Shown here one piece after another: positions 61,962 to 64,000 of a stretch of 64,000 nucleotides of DNA. Under the pieces are notes generated by a model, which made no database searches, was not told the DNA's origin, and saw nothing but the letters and a program-made list of their open reading frames with translations. The stretch is from an uncultured Bacteroidales bacterium (GTDB lineage: Bacteria; Bacteroidota; Bacteroidia; Bacteroidales; UBA932): contig ONKO01000001.1 of NCBI GenBank assembly GCA_900318445.1, positions 124,001 through 188,000 on the forward strand, in the 5' to 3' direction. How positions within the stretch are numbered: the first letter of the stretch is position 1; every line of letters begins with the position of its first letter. The position numbers and the translations under genes were made by a program.

Positions 61962-64000
61962 ATGGCAGCTCTCGAGACCATCAGAACTAAATTCGGCATT
62001 GGTGCTTCCCTCATCATTGCCTTCGGTCTGTTACTCTTCCTTGTGAACCCGTCCGACATCATCCAGACCATCCAGTCTGCTTCTACCAAGTACGATGTCG
62101 GCAAAATCAATGGAAAACGCATCAGCTACACGGACTTCGACCAGAAGGTGAAAGAATTCTCCGAGGTTCGTGAAATGCTTACCGGTTCCTCCGCTTCCAG
62201 CGAGGATATCCAGCGTCAGACCCGCGAAACCACCTGGCAGAACCTGGTGGATGAATATCTTGTCATCCCTACCATCGAAAAGGCTGGCGTACGTGTGGGC
62301 CAGGAGGAGCAGATCAACCTCGTCATCGGCGAAAGCATTTCTCCGGTGCTTCTTTCCATGGGTATCTTCACTGACGAAAACGGCAATTATTCCGTATCGG
62401 CCGCCCGCGAGTTCCTGGAGAACGCCGCAGCCGACGAAACCGGCCGCCTGGTGCTTCTTCGCAACTACCTGCTCAACGCCGTGCGTTCGGCCCGTTTCAA
62501 CGAGAAGTACAACGCCCTCTTCTCCGGCAGCTCCTATGTGAACTCCCTGGAGATGAAAAACGCCGTGGCAGAGAACAACACCACCGCTGACGTGAGCTTC
62601 GTGATGGCTCCCAACACCTACTATCCCATGGACTCCACCATCGTGGTATCCAACAAGGAGATCAAGAGTTTCTACGACGCCCATAAGGAGAATTTCAAGC
62701 AGAACGCTACCCGCGAAATCGAATATGTGGTGTATGAGGTTACTCCTTCCGCAGAGGATATCGCCGCCCAGAATGATGAGTTCGCTTCCCTCTATGAGGA
62801 GTTTGCTTCCTCTGAGAACGTGCGTGCTTTCCTGCAGCGCAACAGCGACCGTCAGTGGAGCGACGCTTGGGTGAAGGAAGGGGACCTTCGCAGCGTGAAC
62901 CGTGACGTGGATGCCTTCGTGGCCGCCAACAAGACGGGTGTTTCTCCGGTTTATACTTCCGGCGAAACCTTCTATGCCGCCCGTATCATGGAAAACGCCA
63001 ATGTGCCGGATTCCGTGTATGTCCGCCACATGATGTTCCAGGGCGCTGACGCCCGTCACCTGGCCGACAGCCTCATGGGTGTGCTCAAGAAGGGCAACTT
63101 CGCCGCTCTCGCTACCCTCTACTCCGCCGACAAGGGCAATGCCGCCGACGGTGAGCAGGGCAACATCGGCTGGATGACCCAGAATATGATGATCCCCGGC
63201 TTCGAGCCTGTTCTTACCGCCAAGGTGGGTGAGCCTTTCATCATCACCACCCAGTTCGGTACCCACATCGTTGAGGTGACCAAGGCTACCAAGCCCGTTG
63301 CCAAGAAGAAGGTGGCTGTCTTCGAGAAGGCTACCCTTCCCAGCAAGGAAACTTACGCTGCCGTGTACAACAAGGCTAATGTCCTGGCTGTCCGCGCTGC
63401 CGGCAAGTACAATAACTACAAGGCTGCCTGTGACTCCACCGGCACCTATTCCCGCTCCCTTACCGTGAACGAGGGTACCGATACGTACGGCACCATCGGC
63501 CACGCCAAGGAAGTGACCCGCTGGGCTTTCGACAATAAGCCCGGAAAGGTTTCCGGTATCATTACCGTTGACAACAACTACTTCTTCGTGGTGGCCGTGA
63601 AAGAGGCCCACAAGGAGGGTTACGCCAGCGTGAAGGAAGTGGCAGAGAACATCCGCACCCAGCTGTATCAGGAGAAGTATTCCCAGGCCCGCAAGGAGCA
63701 GGTCGCTGCTCAGATCGAGGGTCTTTCCAGCCTGGATGCCATTGCCGAGAAACTGGGCGCTACCGTGTCCAACGTGACCGACGTTACCTTCTCCACCAAC
63801 TCGGCTCCTACCACCGAGCCCGCCTTCGTGGGTGCCGTGGCTGCTGCCAAGGAGGGTGTTGTTTCCGGTCCTGTGGCCGGTATCATGGGCACCTATGTGT
63901 TCCAGGTGAATGGCCGCGAGACCGGCGCCTTCTATACGGAGGACGACGCCAAGGCTGCTCAGGCCCGCATGGAATCTTATCATGGCCAGATGCTGCTGCC
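61962..64000 (+). CDS. ppiD: PpiD/SurA-like periplasmic peptidyl-prolyl isomerase, 3' end cut by window
   Basis: At least 679 codons, still open at the window end. MAALETIRTKFGIGASLIIA and the next residues (FGLLLFLVNPSD) form a single N-terminal membrane anchor. A SurA_N-like chaperone region follows (TTWQNLVDEYLVIPTIEKAG). A parvulin (PpiC) domain lies at about 345-440 (VYVRHMMF, LYSADKGNAADGEQGNIGWM, FGTHIVEVT). A second C-terminal chaperone part follows. It likely helps fold outer-membrane proteins emerging from SecYEG. Confidence 0.92.
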   Translation, partial: MAALETIRTKFGIGASLIIAFGLLLFLVNPSDIIQTIQSASTKYDVGKINGKRISYTDFDQKVKEFSEVREMLTGSSASSEDIQRQTRETTWQNLVDEYLVIPTIEKAGVRVGQEEQINLVIGESISPVLLSMGIFTDENGNYSVSAAREFLENAAADETGRLVLLRNYLLNAVRSARFNEKYNALFSGSSYVNSLEMKNAVAENNTTADVSFVMAPNTYYPMDSTIVVSNKEIKSFYDAHKENFKQNATREIEYVVYEVTPSAEDIAAQNDEFASLYEEFASSENVRAFLQRNSDRQWSDAWVKEGDLRSVNRDVDAFVAANKTGVSPVYTSGETFYAARIMENANVPDSVYVRHMMFQGADARHLADSLMGVLKKGNFAALATLYSADKGNAADGEQGNIGWMTQNMMIPGFEPVLTAKVGEPFIITTQFGTHIVEVTKATKPVAKKKVAVFEKATLPSKETYAAVYNKANVLAVRAAGKYNNYKAACDSTGTYSRSLTVNEGTDTYGTIGHAKEVTRWAFDNKPGKVSGIITVDNNYFFVVAVKEAHKEGYASVKEVAENIRTQLYQEKYSQARKEQVAAQIEGLSSLDAIAEKLGATVSNVTDVTFSTNSAPTTEPAFVGAVAAAKEGVVSGPVAGIMGTYVFQVNGRETGAFYTEDDAKAAQARMESYHGQMLL

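Overview
The window is a gene-dense, mostly GC-rich stretch of chromosome from a member of the Bacteroidota, most likely Bacteroidales. Evidence: a SusC/SusD pair, a one-piece SecDF, eukaryote-like one-chain GlyRS, a DUF4923 lipocalin-like protein, a DUF4838 hydrolase, TonB paralogs, and many copies of the Bacteroidota -7 promoter box TAnnTTTG a few bases upstream of start codons. A GC-rich gut lineage (Rikenellaceae/UBA932-like) would fit, but that is a guess. I saw no rRNA, tRNA or CRISPR array.

Layout. 1-3.8 kb: two SGNH hydrolases and an MBOAT acyltransferase, coupled by ATGA overlaps (probable O-acylation of a surface glycan). 3.8-17.1 kb: rsmA and aspS diverge; aspS opens a tightly packed series murB, murA, aminotransferase-dapF fusion, dapA, dapD, asd, dapE, then after a hairpin dapB and a lysC-homoserine dehydrogenase fusion. 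This is the whole aspartate-to-meso-DAP succinylase route next to the UDP-MurNAc genes, so it supplies peptidoglycan building blocks and lysine. 17.1-28.7 kb: cdaA (c-di-AMP synthase), mutS2, yraN, a shortened manC-like gene, secDF and dnaE; dnaE is bracketed by two inverted copies of a 107-bp palindromic element. 28.7-34.4 kb: DUF4923 protein, a ThiL-like protein lacking its metal-binding aspartates, a DUF4838 hydrolase and two tandem tonB paralogs. 34.5-39.4 kb (minus strand): a membrane-anchored HTH protein, glyQS, folK and sufT-sufE-sufS. 39.5-43.6 kb: ruvA, then hflX-ybeY-mnmG on the minus strand, with parS sites in and beside mnmG. 43.6-49.5 kb: susC-susD-lipoprotein operon. 49.8-54.4 kb: frdA-frdB, an Ntn-type amidohydrolase, ruvB. 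54.4-54.65 kb: AT-rich region with DnaA-box-like sequences, a candidate oriC, at a point where gene strand flips. 54.65-64 kb (plus strand): mfd, coaX, outer-membrane protein, TPR protein, lptC and a PpiD-like chaperone cut by the window end.

Most interesting: (1) dispersed palindromic repeats inserted in frame inside murB and the aminotransferase domain, so that repeat DNA is read as the peptide CHSE(R/Q)SEES; (2) an aminotransferase-DapF fusion that appears to supply the otherwise missing DapC step; (3) 107-bp inverted elements around dnaE; (4) parS sites and a candidate oriC about 14 kb apart; (5) a perfect palindrome that forms two back-to-back -7 boxes for sufS and ruvA; (6) intrinsic terminators hidden in the 3' ends of convergent coding regions; (7) two degenerate enzyme paralogs (manC-like, thiL-like).
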